Shown here in pieces: positions 51,073 to 60,004 of a stretch of 64,000 nt of DNA (its first letter is position 1; each line of letters starts with the position of its first letter). Source of the stretch: Polynucleobacter sp. MWH-UH25E (GTDB taxonomy: Bacteria; Pseudomonadota; Gammaproteobacteria; Burkholderiales; Burkholderiaceae); contig NZ_CP061286.1 of the NCBI RefSeq assembly GCF_018687095.1, positions 558,001 through 622,000 of the forward strand, given 5' to 3'. The position numbers and the translations under genes are program-made. The notes below the pieces were generated by a model. The model saw nothing but the letters and a program-made list of their open reading frames with translations, was not told where the DNA came from and ran no database searches.

Positions 51073-53037
51073 GTGAAAAAGACGCATCAGATTCTGAGAG
51101 GGTATTGTGTTCGCTGGGCTGGAGTATTGGCTTTGGGGATGGTTTTTGCCATGCCAAGCGCATTCGCAGAGAAAACTAAAAAACCAAAACTGCCGAAGTC
51201 TTATGAAAGCAAAGTAGCGCCCGCAGAAATAACTGATACAGATCGCATGTTTATCGACTTGCGTGAGGCGGCCAAAAAGAATGATGTATTTCGAACACAG
51301 CAACTATCCTCGGCTTTAGTCAATTACCCGTTTGATGATTACGTAGCCTATTTTCGAATCAAGCCGCAAATGTTTGATAGTTCAGGTAGCCCGCGAAATG
51401 ACTATGCCGCTGACTCACAAGTGGTTGCGTTTTTGAATCAATATCAGGGAACCGCATTGGCGGATCGCATGCGTAATGATTGGTTGCTGGTGCTTGGCAA
51501 ACGTAAAGATTGGGCACGCTTTGATGCGGAGTATGCCAAGTTTGTATTGGACGATGACACTCAAGTGAAGTGTTATTCCTTGTTATCTAAATTGTCGCAA
51601 GGAGAAAATCCAACCAAGTTGGCAATCGATTCACGCGCGGTTTTGTTGGACCCCAGTTATTTTGGGCAGGCATGCCAGGAGTTGGTTCCTGCCTTGGTGG
51701 GCGCGGGCGGCATGACGCCAAGTGAGGCAAAGGCGATTGGTCGTGCCGCAAGCGAAAAAGGTTATGACACGATGGCGCGACGCCTTGGTGGCGATGATCC
51801 CATTGGTGATATTGTGAAAGTAGCTAAGACGGATCCTGTAAAAGCTTATCGAGATTTTTCTCAAATAGCATCGCGCTACAGCAAAGAAAACCAAGCACTC
51901 GCTTGGGGTGTAATTGGCCAATTTCTGGCAAAGAAATTAGATCCGAATGCCGATGATGCATACCGCTTGCAGCAAGATCTCGGTTACAACGAGTTGTTAT
52001 CTGTAGAGTCGCAAGAATGGAAAGTGCGCGCTGGTTTGCGCGCAAAAGATTGGGTCTTGGTTAAGAATGCGATTGATGGCATGAATCCTGCAGTGAGAAG
52101 CAAAGATCCTGCGTGGACTTATTGGTATGGCCGCGCATTAAAAGCAGAAGGTCAAGATGCAAAAGCAAAAGAAAGCTTTGAGCTAATCGCAGATCAATAC
52201 AACTTTTATGGTCAATTGGCTCGTGAGGAGTTGGGCAAGCCAAATCAAGCGCCTAGTCGCACCAAAGTTTCTGAGCAAGAAATTGATGCCATGGCAAGTC
52301 GCAAAGGATTTGTTCGTGGCGAACGTTTGTATGCCATGAATTTGCGTTTTGAAGGTAATCGCGAGTGGAATTGGGAGTTACGCAATATGACGGATAAGCA
52401 GCTTTTGGCTGCTGCTGAATATGCTAAGCGTATCAATTTGTATGATCGCGTTGTAAATACTGCGGATCGTACAAAACAAGAGCACGATTTTCACTTACGC
52501 TATCCCACCCCTTATCGCGATGAGCTATCGCCAATCGCAAGACAGATTGATTTAAATCTAGCGTGGGCGTATGGACTCATTCGCCAAGAATCGCGCTTCA
52601 TCATGAATGCGTCTTCTTCAGTAGGGGCCTCTGGATTGATGCAGGTTATGCCTAATACCGCAAAGTATGTCGCCAAGAAGATTGGTATGACCAATTACAC
52701 CAACGATAAATTAAGCGATACGAACACCAATCTGACATTGGGGAGCAACTATCTCAATATGGTCTTGATCGATTTGGATGGCTCATGGGTGTTAGCTTCC
52801 GCGGCCTATAACGCTGGCCCATCACGTTCTAAAGCATGGCGCGAAAAGTTAACTGGCCCAACTGAGGGCGCGATTTTTGCCGAAACCATTCCGTTTAATG
52901 AAACACGTACTTATGTCAAGAATGTGTTGTCAAACGCAAATTACTATTCCTCAGTATTGAACGGTCAAACGCAGTCATTAAAACAACGTTTAGGTGTAAT
53001 TACACCTAAAGCAGCCACACAATCTGAGTTACCTTAA
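51073..53037 (+). CDS. slt: soluble lytic murein transglycosylase (Slt70-like)
   Basis: 654 residues: a signal peptide (cleavage near AFAEK), the U-shaped helical domain (about 50-470) and the catalytic C-terminal domain with RQESRF (catalytic Glu), GLMQVMP and AYNAGP. It cuts glycan strands into anhydromuropeptides, which AmpG recycles. The start is GTG 51073. Confidence 0.93.
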   Translation: MKKTHQILRGYCVRWAGVLALGMVFAMPSAFAEKTKKPKLPKSYESKVAPAEITDTDRMFIDLREAAKKNDVFRTQQLSSALVNYPFDDYVAYFRIKPQMFDSSGSPRNDYAADSQVVAFLNQYQGTALADRMRNDWLLVLGKRKDWARFDAEYAKFVLDDDTQVKCYSLLSKLSQGENPTKLAIDSRAVLLDPSYFGQACQELVPALVGAGGMTPSEAKAIGRAASEKGYDTMARRLGGDDPIGDIVKVAKTDPVKAYRDFSQIASRYSKENQALAWGVIGQFLAKKLDPNADDAYRLQQDLGYNELLSVESQEWKVRAGLRAKDWVLVKNAIDGMNPAVRSKDPAWTYWYGRALKAEGQDAKAKESFELIADQYNFYGQLAREELGKPNQAPSRTKVSEQEIDAMASRKGFVRGERLYAMNLRFEGNREWNWELRNMTDKQLLAAAEYAKRINLYDRVVNTADRTKQEHDFHLRYPTPYRDELSPIARQIDLNLAWAYGLIRQESRFIMNASSSVGASGLMQVMPNTAKYVAKKIGMTNYTNDKLSDTNTNLTLGSNYLNMVLIDLDGSWVLASAAYNAGPSRSKAWREKLTGPTEGAIFAETIPFNETRTYVKNVLSNANYYSSVLNGQTQSLKQRLGVITPKAATQSELP

Positions 53038-53055
53038 GTTGTTAAGAGGGATTCT

Positions 53056-53967
53056 ATGCAATATGACATTTTGTTAATTGGGGGAAATGGTTTTGTAGGG
53101 CGAGTCTTGGCTGCGCAATTGCAATTGGCTGGTTACTCTGTATTGATCCCCTCTGGTCATCCATCCACTGGCCGTGAATTGCGTTTGTTGCCAAAAGTGC
53201 ATATTGAAGAAGTCGATATTCACGAGTTTGATGCCTTGCAAGATTTATGTTCGCGTATCAAGCTAAACGGTGCGGTGATTAATTTAGTTGGTGTGTTACA
53301 CGATAGGCCGGCTAAGCCTTATGGCAAGGTATTTAAATCTGCTCATGTTGATTTACCTAAAAATATTATTACTGCAATGCAGTTGCATGGTCTGAAGCGT
53401 TATCTTCATATGAGCGCTCTTGGCGCTAGCTCTAAAGGACCATCGATGTATCAACGAAGCAAGGGTGATGGCGAGTTGGCAGTGAAGGCAAGCAATCTGG
53501 ATTGGACTATTTTTAGACCATCAGTGATTTTTGGTGCTCAAGATCAATTTATAAATTTGTTCACTAAGCTTACAAAGCTATTCCCATTAATGCCGCTGGC
53601 GAACTATGGAGCAAAATTTCAGCCAGTTAGCGTAGATGATGTAGCAAGCGCTTTTGTAAAAGCGCTACATATGCCGCTGACAATTCACCAATCTTATGAT
53701 TTGGTGGGTCCCAAGGTATATACGATGCAAGAGATTGTGGAATTGGCTAAACGAAAAGCAAAAACTTCTTGCTGGATTATTCCTGTGCCGGCTTTCGTGG
53801 GCCACTTACAGGCATTAGCCTTTGAGTTTTTGCCTGGACCCACGCTGATGTCACGGGACAATATTGCTTCAATGCAATTGCCAAATATTCTTCCTGAAAA
53901 TAGTATCGACGCATTAACGCAAGTATTTAAACTGAGTCGCCATCATCTGGAAAGCGACCCAGAATGA
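53056..53967 (+). CDS. NAD(P)-binding epimerase-like protein (NDUFA9/atypical SDR)
   Basis: 303 residues; Rossmann motif GGNGFVG at 9-15, and a YQRSKGDGE catalytic-like Lys region near 135. The general family acts on quinone-related or sugar substrates. It overlaps cca by 4 bases. The specific substrate is unknown. Confidence 0.85.
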   Translation: MQYDILLIGGNGFVGRVLAAQLQLAGYSVLIPSGHPSTGRELRLLPKVHIEEVDIHEFDALQDLCSRIKLNGAVINLVGVLHDRPAKPYGKVFKSAHVDLPKNIITAMQLHGLKRYLHMSALGASSKGPSMYQRSKGDGELAVKASNLDWTIFRPSVIFGAQDQFINLFTKLTKLFPLMPLANYGAKFQPVSVDDVASAFVKALHMPLTIHQSYDLVGPKVYTMQEIVELAKRKAKTSCWIIPVPAFVGHLQALAFEFLPGPTLMSRDNIASMQLPNILPENSIDALTQVFKLSRHHLESDPE

Positions 53968-55091
53968 AGATCTACGCTGTTGGCGGAGCGATACGCGATG
54001 CCTTGATGGGATTGCCGGTACACGATATTGATTACGTTGTGGTCGGATCTAGCGTAGAGGAAATGATTGCTAAAGGGTTTCGTCCTGTTGGCAAAGATTT
54101 TCCAGTCTTTTTGCATCCTGATACACAGGCTGAATATGCTTTAGCGCGTACTGAGCGCAAGACTGGCAAAGGCTATAAAGGGTTTCATTTTTACGCAGAT
54201 CCATCTGTCACTCTAGAGCAAGATTTACTACGCCGTGATTTGACGATTAATGCGATGGCCCAAGAAGTTGGCGAAGACGGAAGTTTGCATGGCCCAATTT
54301 TGGATCCCTATAACGGTCAACAAGATTTAGCTGCTAAAGTTTTTCGACATGTTTCAGATGCATTTGCTGAAGATCCACTTCGCCTATTGCGTATTGCCCG
54401 TTTTGCTGCGCGCTTTCCAGACTTCAGTGTTGCTGATGAAACAATGTTGGCATTGAAAGCAATTGTTCAGGCGGATGAGTTACGCGCCTTATCTGCCGAG
54501 CGTATTTGGCAAGAGCTGGCCAGGGGTTTGGTTGCTAGTAGGCCTATGCATATGTTTCAAGTCTTGCTCAACACGGGGGCAGCAGCAACACTCTTGGCGC
54601 CAACACTCGCAGTGCAATTGTCACAAGAAGAATTTCGTGAGGCAATGTTGATTCATTTGAGCGCGGCGGGAAATTCATTGGAAGAGCGCTGTGCGGTAGT
54701 TTTGATGGATATACCCGCTGCAGAGATTCATTCTTGGGCTGATTGTGTTCGCATGCCAATAGAGGTTCGTGACTTTAGCGAAATCTTTAGCGAGTTATTA
54801 GTGTTGATTAATAAGAGTCAACTTCAATTTCAGCCCGTGGATGTGTTGGCTTGGTTCAATCGCGCGGATGTATGGCGCAAGCCTGATCGCGGACAAGCTT
54901 TGCTCAATCTTGCCCAAAACCTTGGCTTGGGTGTGATGCCATTAATTAAAGCGATGCGTAACGTACAAGCGCTCAATACCGCAGAGATTATTGCTGGAAT
55001 AGCTGCTGAAGATCGATCTAATGGTGAACGTATTGGCAGTGCGTTTGAGGTGGCAAGATTGGCCGCTATTACAGCGGCACTTAAAGCCTAA
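53964..55091 (+). CDS. cca: CCA-adding tRNA nucleotidyltransferase (without HD domain)
   Basis: 375 residues; start GGAIRDALMG with DIDYVV (metal-binding Asp), RRDLTINAMA and the EDPLRLLRIARFAARF motif. The C-terminal HD phosphohydrolase domain of E. coli Cca is not visible (no HDLGK). It adds CCA to tRNA 3' ends. Coupled to the upstream SDR gene. Confidence 0.93.
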   Translation: MKIYAVGGAIRDALMGLPVHDIDYVVVGSSVEEMIAKGFRPVGKDFPVFLHPDTQAEYALARTERKTGKGYKGFHFYADPSVTLEQDLLRRDLTINAMAQEVGEDGSLHGPILDPYNGQQDLAAKVFRHVSDAFAEDPLRLLRIARFAARFPDFSVADETMLALKAIVQADELRALSAERIWQELARGLVASRPMHMFQVLLNTGAAATLLAPTLAVQLSQEEFREAMLIHLSAAGNSLEERCAVVLMDIPAAEIHSWADCVRMPIEVRDFSEIFSELLVLINKSQLQFQPVDVLAWFNRADVWRKPDRGQALLNLAQNLGLGVMPLIKAMRNVQALNTAEIIAGIAAEDRSNGERIGSAFEVARLAAITAALKA

Positions 55092-55105
55092 TTCTTGCGG
55101 CCTGT

Positions 55106-56293
55106 TTAAAGCCGATTTCTGCCACGCAATCCAGGTAAGTCCTCTAAAGAATGTCCTGGAAGGAACTGCTCCAGATTTTTAGAAAAGGCAAATGCTTTAA
55201 ATAATTCACCCATCTCGGCTTCCGATAGCAATTTTTGTAATGAGTTAGAGATTGGCAGGAATGTTTCTGGATTGCTGGGGTCGCCAATCTCTAGCGCGAT
55301 ATCACCAATACCAGCATCTAAAAGATAAGCCGCCTGATTCGTTAAATAAACATCATCAGCGTTTTCTGCTAACGCAGCACGTGCAATTTGCGACCACTCA
55401 ACGTGAGTTGTTAGATCGCATAGCCCTGGTAGATAAAACGGATCTTGAATCGCATGATGGCGATGATGTGCCATCAGCGTTCCTTCAGTTCTTTGCGAGT
55501 GGTAATACTCGCTCTCAGGAAAACCGTAATCAAGCGTGAGGAATAAACCACTATCTAAATGTTTTGTAACCTGATGCATCCAGGCGATCGCAGGCGAATG
55601 TAGTTCGGTGACATAACCCTCAGGAAAATTACCAGTCAACAAAGTTTCAGGAAGAAGACTTTGATTAACAGGAGCACCAGTTTTCCAAATGAGCTTATTA
55701 TTTTCGAAGGCTACGCCATGCGAATACCAAAAACCATTTTGATAAATGATGGTGTCGCAGGGAATCGCATCAATCACTTCGTTTGCCAAGATAACACCCG
55801 AAAAATTTTTCGGTAGTTCACTTAGCCACTGACACTGAGTCGGAATATTGAGCTCTTTGACGGTCTTTTGAATGTGCTCTTTTTGACGTTGAGCTAGATC
55901 CGGAGAGATTTCAATAATGCTGTAGGTGTCTAGGGTCAACCCAAGATCTCGAAGGCGAGTCAGTATAGATGTTGCCAATTTGCCAGTGCCTGCACCAAAT
56001 TCTAATATCTGGGTAGGTAATCTTTTCTGCTGAAGACCCTCAAGCACTGGAATGAGGGTTGAGCAAATCGCTGCCCCAAATAGCGGGCTAAGCTCAGGCG
56101 CGGTTGTGAAATCTCCACCAGCACCCAGTTTGTGAGCCCCTGCGCTGTAATAGCCCATTCCGGGCTCATACAGGGCCATCTCCATATAGCGAGAAAAAGG
56201 TAGCCAGCCGCCCTGGGAGGCGATCTGAGAGGCTATTTTTGCCTTTAGAAGCTCGCTATGCTCCGTTTCTAGGCTGGTCAAGGTAATATCCAT
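55106..56293 (-). CDS. SAM-dependent methyltransferase, MidA/NDUFAF7 family (DUF185)
   Basis: 395 residues; EFGAGTGKLA, ANEVIDAIP and the family's GGDFTTAPELSPLFG. In mitochondria the homologue methylates an Arg of complex I; the bacterial target is not known. It is divergent from the SDR gene at 56319. Confidence 0.9.
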   Translation of the reverse strand: MDITLTSLETEHSELLKAKIASQIASQGGWLPFSRYMEMALYEPGMGYYSAGAHKLGAGGDFTTAPELSPLFGAAICSTLIPVLEGLQQKRLPTQILEFGAGTGKLATSILTRLRDLGLTLDTYSIIEISPDLAQRQKEHIQKTVKELNIPTQCQWLSELPKNFSGVILANEVIDAIPCDTIIYQNGFWYSHGVAFENNKLIWKTGAPVNQSLLPETLLTGNFPEGYVTELHSPAIAWMHQVTKHLDSGLFLTLDYGFPESEYYHSQRTEGTLMAHHRHHAIQDPFYLPGLCDLTTHVEWSQIARAALAENADDVYLTNQAAYLLDAGIGDIALEIGDPSNPETFLPISNSLQKLLSEAEMGELFKAFAFSKNLEQFLPGHSLEDLPGLRGRNRL

Positions 56294-56318
56294 AGCTCGC
56301 TAGTCTAAGAGAATTTAA

Positions 56319-57128
56319 TTGAACCCGAGTTCAGTCCACCCTTCAGAGCAACAAAAAGCAGTTTTAGTGACTGGTGCTGGTAAGCGCCTGGGTCGTGAAA
56401 TTGCTTTGCAGTTTGCGCGCCAAGGATGGGAAGTGGCAGTTCATTATGGCCGTTCTCGCCAAGAAGCAGAGGGAACCGTAGCCGACATCCAGCGTCTAGG
56501 CATGAAGGCTATTGCATTTCAGGCTGACTTGGCGATTGAGGGTGCTGTCAAAACGCTATTTTTCGATGTGGCTCAACAGTTTCCTAATTTGCACTGTTTG
56601 GTGAATAGCGCTTCAATTTTTGAATATGACCGCGCTAACTCCAGCACACCTTTAACTGGCAGATCTTTGTTGGATCATGTGCAGGTCAATTTACTGGCGC
56701 CTGTTTTGCTGGCGCAATGCATGTTTGCATTCCAAAAAGAGAAGAAACAAACGTCTGATGTAATTGCATCTGTAATTCAGTTGCTTGATCAAAAGTTAAT
56801 TAATCTCAATCCAGATTACCTGTCATACACACTATCAAAAGCAGGCCTTGCTTCTTCAGTTGAAACTTTGGCAATGGATTTTGCTCCTTATCTCAGAGTG
56901 GTTGGATTAGCACCGGGTATTTCACTGCCATCGGGCGATCAATCGCAATCAGGGTTTGCTCAAGCCCATAAGATGACTCCTTTAGGTCAATCATCTACGC
57001 CGGCGGATATCGCAAGTGCAGCTGTATTCTTGGCTAACGCTAATGCCATTACAGGAACGACACTGTATGTAGACGGCGGCCAACATTTATTACCCTCATC
57101 ACGTGATGTGATGTTTAAAACGAACTAA
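56319..57128 (+). CDS. short-chain dehydrogenase, pteridine-reductase/FolM-like
   Basis: 269 residues; TGAGKRLGR (NADP site) and the catalytic YTLSKAG. The start is TTG 56319 with AAGAGA before; no ATG is near. The position directly before folB supports dihydropteridine reduction. Alternative: another SDR reaction. Confidence 0.8.
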   Translation: MNPSSVHPSEQQKAVLVTGAGKRLGREIALQFARQGWEVAVHYGRSRQEAEGTVADIQRLGMKAIAFQADLAIEGAVKTLFFDVAQQFPNLHCLVNSASIFEYDRANSSTPLTGRSLLDHVQVNLLAPVLLAQCMFAFQKEKKQTSDVIASVIQLLDQKLINLNPDYLSYTLSKAGLASSVETLAMDFAPYLRVVGLAPGISLPSGDQSQSGFAQAHKMTPLGQSSTPADIASAAVFLANANAITGTTLYVDGGQHLLPSSRDVMFKTN

Positions 57129-57164
57129 GTATTCATACAAAGCATTTAGAAAAATTCCCCATTT

Positions 57165-57560
57165 ATGCACGCCATTCTTTCGCATCCCGCTTTAATTGAC
57201 TGTCGCCGTTTGTTTTTGCGCGACTATGAAATTTATATCAATATTGGCGTTCATGACTTTGAAAAAAAAGCAGAGCAACGCGTGATTTTGAATGTAGATC
57301 TATATATTCCTCTTGCTATGAATACGCCAACACACGATCAATTAAATGAAGTGGTTGATTACGATTTCATGCGTGAGACTATTAAAGAGATTGCTGCCAA
57401 AGGGCATATTCAGCTTCAAGAAACGTTTTGCGATGAGATTGTTAGCGCGATGTTGGCGCATCCTAAAGTATTGGCGGCCCGCGTAAGCACCTCTAAACCC
57501 GATGTGTATCCAGATTGCCATTCAGTTGGCGTAGAAGTATTTCGGATCAAGCAGTCGTAA
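57165..57560 (+). CDS. folB: dihydroneopterin aldolase
   Basis: 131 residues; GVHDFEKKAEQRV and TSKPDVYPD carry the catalytic residues. It makes hydroxymethyl-dihydropterin for folate. It sits between the FolM-like SDR and ttcA. Confidence 0.92.
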   Translation: MHAILSHPALIDCRRLFLRDYEIYINIGVHDFEKKAEQRVILNVDLYIPLAMNTPTHDQLNEVVDYDFMRETIKEIAAKGHIQLQETFCDEIVSAMLAHPKVLAARVSTSKPDVYPDCHSVGVEVFRIKQS

Positions 57561-57593
57561 ATATTAGATATATTGCAAAAGAACTAAGTGCTT

Positions 57594-58502
57594 ATGGGCG
57601 ATATACGAAAAATTGTTTTTGAAGAAAACAAATTAGAAAAAAAGCTTTGTCGCTTGGTTGGCCAAGCTATTGGCGATTTTGGCATGATCGAGGATGGCGA
57701 TAAGGTAATGGTATGTGTGTCTGGCGGCAAAGACAGCTATGCCATGCTGGATATTTTGATGAAGTTGCGCGAACGTGCGCCGATCAATTTTGAAATTGTG
57801 GCCGTCAATTTAGATCAGAAGCAGCCTAATTTCCCAGCGGAAATATTGCCCAACTATCTGAAGAGTTTAGGCATTCAGTTTCATATCGAAGAGCAGGATA
57901 CTTACAGCATCGTCAAGCGCGTTATTCCAGAAGGTAAAACGACCTGCGGACTCTGTTCGCGCTTACGTCGCGGGATCTTATATCGAGTTGCGGATGAGTT
58001 GGGCGCTACAAAAATTGCTCTTGGCCACCATCGTGACGACATTCTTGAAACGCTCATGCTCAATATGTTCTATGCAGGCAAGCTTAAAGGTATGCCGCCT
58101 AAATTGAGATCTGATGATGGTAAGCATATTGTGATTAGGCCGCTTGCTTATGTGCCTGAGAAATTGCTGGAGCGTTATGCAGGCGACATGAACTTCCCCA
58201 TTATTCCCTGTGATCTTTGTGGCAGTCAGCCCAATTTACAGCGCCAGGTGATGAAAGAAATGTTGCGCGATTGGGAAAAGAAGCACCCAGGTCGAGTAGA
58301 AAATCTGTTCCGCTCAATGCACCATATTGTTCCGTCACATTTAATGGATTCCGAGGCTTTTGACTTCAAAAATCTTGAGATTTCAACTGAGCTCTCAGGT
58401 GTAGCTGCAAGGTCTTCGGGAGACAAGGCAATTGATGAGTCAGAATTAGATGAATTGGCTTGCGGAACCCTTGTGCAAGGGACTTATAATCCCCCTTTAT
58501 GA
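57594..58502 (+). CDS. ttcA: tRNA 2-thiocytidine biosynthesis protein TtcA
   Basis: About 302 residues from ATG 57594. PP-loop SGGKDSYAM, the first Cys pair CGLC and the second CDLC (Fe-S-binding). It thiolates C32 of some tRNAs. It overlaps glmU by 4 bases. Confidence 0.95.
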   Translation: MGDIRKIVFEENKLEKKLCRLVGQAIGDFGMIEDGDKVMVCVSGGKDSYAMLDILMKLRERAPINFEIVAVNLDQKQPNFPAEILPNYLKSLGIQFHIEEQDTYSIVKRVIPEGKTTCGLCSRLRRGILYRVADELGATKIALGHHRDDILETLMLNMFYAGKLKGMPPKLRSDDGKHIVIRPLAYVPEKLLERYAGDMNFPIIPCDLCGSQPNLQRQVMKEMLRDWEKKHPGRVENLFRSMHHIVPSHLMDSEAFDFKNLEISTELSGVAARSSGDKAIDESELDELACGTLVQGTYNPPL

Positions 58503-60004
58503 ATATCGTCATATTGGCTGCCGGGCAGGGAAAGCGGATGAAATCCGCATTACCAAAGGTTTTACAAACACTGGCAGGCAAACCCCTTTTGCATCATGTT
58601 CTCGATACCGCTCTAGCGCTTCAAGGTAAAACTTCAAAAAAGGGTCCAGTAGTAGTTATTGGCCATGGCGCTGACGACGTAAAAGAATTTTTATCCAGCA
58701 CTGCTAAAGAAGATGTCAGATTTAGTAAAGTGAGCACTGCGCTTCAAGCGCAGCAAAAAGGTACGGGCCATGCTCTATTGCAAGCATTGCCAAAATTAGA
58801 TACACAAGAGCCAACTTTGGTTTTGTATGGAGATGTTCCTCTTACAACTCAAAAGACATTAAGTAAGTTGTCTAAATTGGCTGATGGCGTACGTGGTAAA
58901 AATTGTGCCTTAGCTTTGCTGACCCAGAATTTGAGTAATCCTACGGGTTATGGTCGCATCGTGCGTGATGCTGATGGCTCTGTAAAAGAAATTGTTGAAG
59001 AAAAAGATGCTTCAGTGGCACAGAAGGCCATTCAAGAAATTAATACCGGCATCATGGTGTTGCCAACAAATTCTTTAAAGAAATGGCTCAAAGCTTTACG
59101 TGCTAGCAATGCCCAGGGTGAGTATTACTTGACTGATGTAATTGCAATGGCGGTAAAAGATGGTGTGCCTATTCGCACAGCACAGGCTGATAATGAATAT
59201 GAAACTATTGGCGTTAACAGTCGCGAGCAATTAGCAAGCTTAGAGCGCGTACATCAGCTCAATATTGCAAATCAGTTGATGGACTCAGGGGTATCGCTTG
59301 CTGATCCTGCGCGTATTGATGTTCGTGGCACTTTAGAGTGTGGGGAAGATGTATTTATTGATGTTGGTTGTGTGTTTGAGGGTTGCGTTACCTTAGCCGC
59401 TGGCACAAAAATTGGACCATATTGCATTATTCGCAATAGCGTGATTGGCAAGGATGTTGTGATTCATGCATACAGCCATATTGATGGCGCTAAGGTTGGT
59501 AACCAGTCTCTTATTGGCCCTTATGCACGCCTAAGGCCTGGTGCTGATTTATCAAATGATGTGCATATTGGAAATTTTGTTGAGGTAAAGAACAGCAAAA
59601 TTGCAGCAAACAGCAAAGCAAATCACTTGGCTTATGTTGGAGATTCTATTGTTGGTACAAGAGTCAACATTGGCGCGGGCACCATTACTTGCAATTACGA
59701 TGGTGTTAACAAACACCAGACCATTATTGAGGATGACGTCTTCATTGGTTCCGATACTCAGTTAGTTGCGCCAGTGCGTGTAGGGCGTGGTGCTACTCTG
59801 GGGGCAGGAACAACACTTACCAAAGATGCGCCAGCTAATCAGTTAACTGTTTCAAGAGCGAAACAAATTTCTTTGCAGTGGCAACGTCCAGTAAAAAAAG
59901 AAAAAGTTGTTTCTAAGAAATTAGTTGCTAAAAAAGTAACAGTTAAAAAAACGATATCAAAAAAGCCCTTAAAAAAAGTGGTTAAAGCTAAGGGCAAAAA
60001 ATAA
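58499..60004 (+). CDS. glmU: bifunctional GlmU with Lys-rich C-terminal tail
   Basis: 501 residues against about 456 in E. coli. Uridyltransferase domain (LAAGQGKRM start, YGDVPL) then the left-handed beta-helix acetyltransferase (YARLRPGA, GNFVEVKNS, NHLAYVGDS). After the usual end there are 37 residues, 17 of them Lys in a rough xxxKK repeat (VSKKL, VAKKV). The frame then ends by overlapping the glmS ATG by one base, so the tail is not an obvious frameshift. It makes UDP-GlcNAc. Confidence 0.94.
   Translation: MNIVILAAGQGKRMKSALPKVLQTLAGKPLLHHVLDTALALQGKTSKKGPVVVIGHGADDVKEFLSSTAKEDVRFSKVSTALQAQQKGTGHALLQALPKLDTQEPTLVLYGDVPLTTQKTLSKLSKLADGVRGKNCALALLTQNLSNPTGYGRIVRDADGSVKEIVEEKDASVAQKAIQEINTGIMVLPTNSLKKWLKALRASNAQGEYYLTDVIAMAVKDGVPIRTAQADNEYETIGVNSREQLASLERVHQLNIANQLMDSGVSLADPARIDVRGTLECGEDVFIDVGCVFEGCVTLAAGTKIGPYCIIRNSVIGKDVVIHAYSHIDGAKVGNQSLIGPYARLRPGADLSNDVHIGNFVEVKNSKIAANSKANHLAYVGDSIVGTRVNIGAGTITCNYDGVNKHQTIIEDDVFIGSDTQLVAPVRVGRGATLGAGTTLTKDAPANQLTVSRAKQISLQWQRPVKKEKVVSKKLVAKKVTVKKTISKKPLKKVVKAKGKK

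Noticed and set aside
50404..51303. A long 299-residue reading of the 5-FCL gene.
   Set aside because: The first 91 residues do not match the family and overlap the start of the divergent slt gene.
53964..55091. cca considered as truncated.
   Set aside because: The start, catalytic motifs and stop are intact; lack of an HD domain is a normal variant of the family.
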